Origin: Candidatus Poseidoniaceae archaeon
GTDB taxonomy: Archaea > Thermoplasmatota > Poseidoniia > Poseidoniales > Poseidoniaceae
Direction of reading: 5' to 3'
Length of the DNA: 6,188 nt
Assembly: GCA_013330925.1 (NCBI GenBank)
Contig: DUHJ01000053.1
Span: 1-6,188, forward strand
Shown: positions 6,033-6,188 of the stretch, one piece after another
Numbering within the stretch: position 1 is the stretch's first letter
Layout of the letters: each line of letters begins with the position of its first letter
Notes under the pieces: generated by a model
The model's input: only the letters and a program-made list of their open reading frames with translations
The model's database searches: none
What the model was told of the DNA's origin: nothing
Position numbers and translations under genes: made by a program

Positions 6033-6188
6033 TCAGAAGCGACGGCTGCCGGAACGGGACAGGTTCAGTCCACCCCAAATCACCAAGCCAACGATGGCGA
6101 TCACCAGTCCAGCCAGGACCGTCTGACCGATGCCGTTGTTGTCTGTGTTGGTTTCGATGTTGAAGCGGATTTGGAAGTCCACTGGCTC
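6033..6188 (-). CDS. C-terminal end of a membrane-anchored extracellular protein (5' end outside window)
   Basis: The last 51 residues are visible. EPVDFQIRFNIETNTDNNG looks like the end of an Asn/Thr-rich ectodomain strand. It is followed by a hydrophobic transmembrane helix at about residues 22-41 (QTVLAGLVIAIVGLVIWGG), then a short basic tail NLSRSGSRRF that fits a cytoplasmic end. The frame ends in two consecutive TGA stops (6035-6030). The layout, ectodomain plus single C-terminal helix, matches the anchoring of the large surface protein further on, but the tail is basic and lacks the Trp/Pro motif. The family cannot be recognised from this fragment. It is the immediate upstream neighbour of the protease, 34 bases away, and probably shares its transcript. 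Confidence 0.85.
   Translation of the reverse strand, partial: EPVDFQIRFNIETNTDNNGIGQTVLAGLVIAIVGLVIWGGLNLSRSGSRRF

Noticed and set aside
1..6188. tRNA, rRNA, CRISPR arrays, insertion sequences, attachment sites
   Set aside because: Nearly all bases are protein-coding. The gaps of 9, 34 and 97 bases show no cloverleaf, direct repeat array or terminal inverted repeats. No transposase or integrase is encoded.

Overview
The window is gene-dense, moderately GC-rich DNA with everything on the minus strand. Reading right to left (5' to 3' of transcription) it holds the 3' end of a membrane-anchored protein gene, a membrane-tethered subtilisin-like protease, a 1448-residue multidomain cell-surface protein, and the 5' end of a winged-helix DNA-binding protein gene. 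Only two short gaps (34 and 97 bases) separate the first three genes and 9 bases separate the last two. No RNA gene, CRISPR array or mobile element is visible.

The organism is most likely a planktonic marine archaeon of the Thermoplasmatota, with Marine Group II (Poseidoniales) as my best guess. This is inferred from style, not from a marker gene. The clues are an archaeal TATA-like box placed for a leaderless transcript, very acidic secreted proteins with beta-helix and Ig-like modules, a C-terminal transmembrane anchor with an acidic cytoplasmic tail, and a winged-helix domain of a type I associate with euryarchaeal proteins.

Region by region: 6188-6033 encodes an ectodomain end, one transmembrane helix and a short basic tail. 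5998-4814 encodes the S8 protease (Asp120, His155, Ser325), tethered by an N-terminal transmembrane helix with its catalytic domain predicted outside. 4814-4783 can form a hairpin just after the protease stop. 4746-4741 is a TATA-like box. 4716-370 encodes the surface protein: signal peptide, right-handed beta-helix, Cys-flanked DxDxDG-type calcium-binding cassette, three homologous Ig-like repeats, a cadherin/dystroglycan-like domain, a last Ig-like domain, a transmembrane helix and a cytoplasmic tail ending in a Trp/Pro-rich motif. 360-1 begins a protein with an N-terminal winged helix and runs off the window.

How they may work together is inference. Three proteins are membrane-associated with domains outside, and the protease could process the surface protein or its own neighbours. 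The winged-helix gene is in the same reading frame as the surface protein, separated by one TGA, with its ribosome binding site overlapping that stop, so its translation is probably coupled to the surface protein. A surface-sensing or surface-remodelling cluster is plausible but unproven; the genes could also simply be adjacent.
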